Program-made: the position numbers and the translations under genes
Notes under the pieces: model-generated
Seen by the model: the letters and a program-made list of their open reading frames with translations, nothing else
Databases searched by the model: none
Told to the model about the DNA's origin: nothing
DNA from: Cerrena zonata
Lineage: Eukaryota > Basidiomycota > Agaricomycetes > Polyporales > Cerrenaceae
Reading direction: 5' to 3'
NCBI GenBank assembly: GCA_038087015.1
Contig: JASBNA010000163.1
Span: 1-16,636 of the forward strand
DNA length: 16,636 bases
Shown here: one piece after another, positions 15,600-16,636 of the stretch
Numbering within the stretch: the first letter of the stretch is position 1
Layout: each line of letters opens with the position of its first letter

Positions 15600-16636
15600 T
15601 TACAACTCCATTTCAGCGGCACCGAATGGCTCATGATGGTGACTAGCGGCTGAATCATCATCGCTATCATCAATGGCCATTTCATTATCAGTATCACCAG
15701 GGTTTGAGGCTCTAACAGCACTAGCGCCATTGGCACCATTACTAGTTGAACTAATTGTATTAGAGTTTTCTTCATCTTCATCTTCGAAATCCACATCGAA
15801 GAAATCCTCATCAGTACCGGTAATTCTTTGATATAATAATTTTGCTTCACTGACAATACCATCGTAACTAATTTCAGAAGAAGGCATATTAGCAAAAATT
15901 ATATCTTCTGAATCAGGAACTACTTTCTTGGAGATATTATTTGAATCATCAGGGATTAAAACATTTGATAAGTCAGGTTTTATAAAAGTAGTTTGAACAA
16001 AACCAACTTTAACCACAATTTCTAATTTTTCTTTTGGAACAAAATTTTGTAAAGATTCACCTAATTTAAAAGAATTGACTAAGATCGGAGTACCTTGAGG
16101 ATTTACCACAAAGTCCTCGTTAGTTAAAACATCATCTAAGTCATTCGAGGATTCTCTTAAGATGGAAGATTCCATTTTCTCAAAGGCACATTCTAAATCG
16201 GATTTTGATTGACTTGGGTCTTGTTCAGCAGTTTGACTGTACCAAATAGATTGACCATCGGGACAAATACCAGTACCACCATTTTGAATAATAACCTGAA
16301 CCACTTGAGAATTATTTGAAGGTAAAGATTTTGGAGGGAAAACGACAATTGCAGAAGATTCATTTTCAGACATCCACTCTTTACAATCTTTTCTAACCAC
16401 AGTGATTAATCTTGTAATATTATAAGTTTTCAAATTTTCAGAAACCTCATTATAATTAGATTGTAAAAATTTAGGAACTTGAGTTGGAGCGACAATAATT
16501 TTTTCATTAATTTTAATATGACTACCATCATTAAATTGGGCAACTTTCAGTTGAGGATCAAAATCAACTAATGAAGTATTTAACTTATAAGTGGTACCAG
16601 CCACTGCAGCACTACGACAAAAACCTTGAGAAATTT
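15600..16636 (-). CDS. MRS6: Rab escort protein (Mrs6/REP), C-terminal half, partial at the window edge
   Basis: Rab escort protein (component A of Rab geranylgeranyltransferase), which presents newly made Ypt/Rab GTPases to the prenyltransferase and delivers them to membranes; essential in yeast. The frame is open to the right edge, so the N-terminal FAD/GDI-fold region is missing and 344 residues are visible. The visible part opens with ISQGFCRSAAVAGTTYKLN, the conserved GDI/REP segment (SQGFxR...GGTYxLN). It continues with a beta-rich part (VAQFNDGSHIKINEKIIVAP), ITRLITVVRKDCKEW, and GGTGICPDGQSIWYSQT, which corresponds to the family's CPxG...VYLS segment. The C-terminus is acidic (DFFDVDFEDEDEEN) and lacks prenylation cysteines, as expected for an escort rather than a Rab. 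The GTG at 16602-16604 is an internal Val codon, not a start. GDI is the alternative, but the long acidic tail favours Mrs6. Confidence 0.88.
   Translation of the reverse strand, partial: ISQGFCRSAAVAGTTYKLNTSLVDFDPQLKVAQFNDGSHIKINEKIIVAPTQVPKFLQSNYNEVSENLKTYNITRLITVVRKDCKEWMSENESSAIVVFPPKSLPSNNSQVVQVIIQNGGTGICPDGQSIWYSQTAEQDPSQSKSDLECAFEKMESSILRESSNDLDDVLTNEDFVVNPQGTPILVNSFKLGESLQNFVPKEKLEIVVKVGFVQTTFIKPDLSNVLIPDDSNNISKKVVPDSEDIIFANMPSSEISYDGIVSEAKLLYQRITGTDEDFFDVDFEDEDEENSNTISSTSNGANGASAVRASNPGDTDNEMAIDDSDDDSAASHHHEPFGAAEMEL

Noticed and set aside
15600..16604. MRS6 as a complete 334-residue protein
   Set aside because: The apparent start is GTG, and the frame continues upstream to the window edge with conserved GDI/REP sequence (SQGFCRSAA), so the gene is truncated by the window.

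Overview
The window looks like nuclear DNA of a budding yeast, most likely a member of the CUG-Ser (CTG) clade of Saccharomycotina. The evidence is the gene content (NGR1, NUD1, HRI1, ERV14, AME1, RPS12 and MRS6 homologues), AT-rich intergenic DNA with long A/T runs, two short spliceosomal introns with GTATGY donors and perfect TACTAAC branch points, and a ribosomal-protein promoter of the Tbf1/Cbf1 type described in Candida albicans. CTG codons are scarce, and the best-placed one sits where serine fits better than leucine. I cannot name the species.

Layout, left to right. 1-101 (+): the 3' end of a histone H3 gene with a one-base frameshift near its end. 102-640: convergent 3' flank. 625-3443 (-): an NGR1-like protein with three RRM domains, whose frame is broken about ten times, mostly between 1850 and 2630. 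3444-5252: a 1.8-kb divergent intergenic region rich in repeats (A-rich leader, CACCCTAAC tandem array, CT tract, perfect 18-bp inverted repeat, 21-bp minisatellite). 5253-9689 (+): NUD1, the spindle-pole-body LRR scaffold. 10216-10959 (+): HRI1. 11231-11800 (+): ERV14, one intron. 12295-14140 (-): AME1, the CENP-U kinetochore subunit, one intron. 14431-14865 (-): RPS12 with a striking palindromic promoter. 15600-16636 (-): the C-terminal half of MRS6 (Rab escort protein), running off the right edge.

The genes are mostly essential housekeeping genes of unrelated pathways: chromatin, RNA binding, spindle pole and mitotic exit, kinetochore, ER export, translation and Rab prenylation. They do not form a functional cluster, and I see no mobile element, tRNA, CRISPR array or novel multi-gene system. 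The second-look material is in regulatory and low-complexity DNA: the RPS12 promoter, the NUD1/NGR1 intergenic repeats, uORFs before HRI1, and a burst of indels in NGR1 that looks more like locally poor sequence than gene decay.
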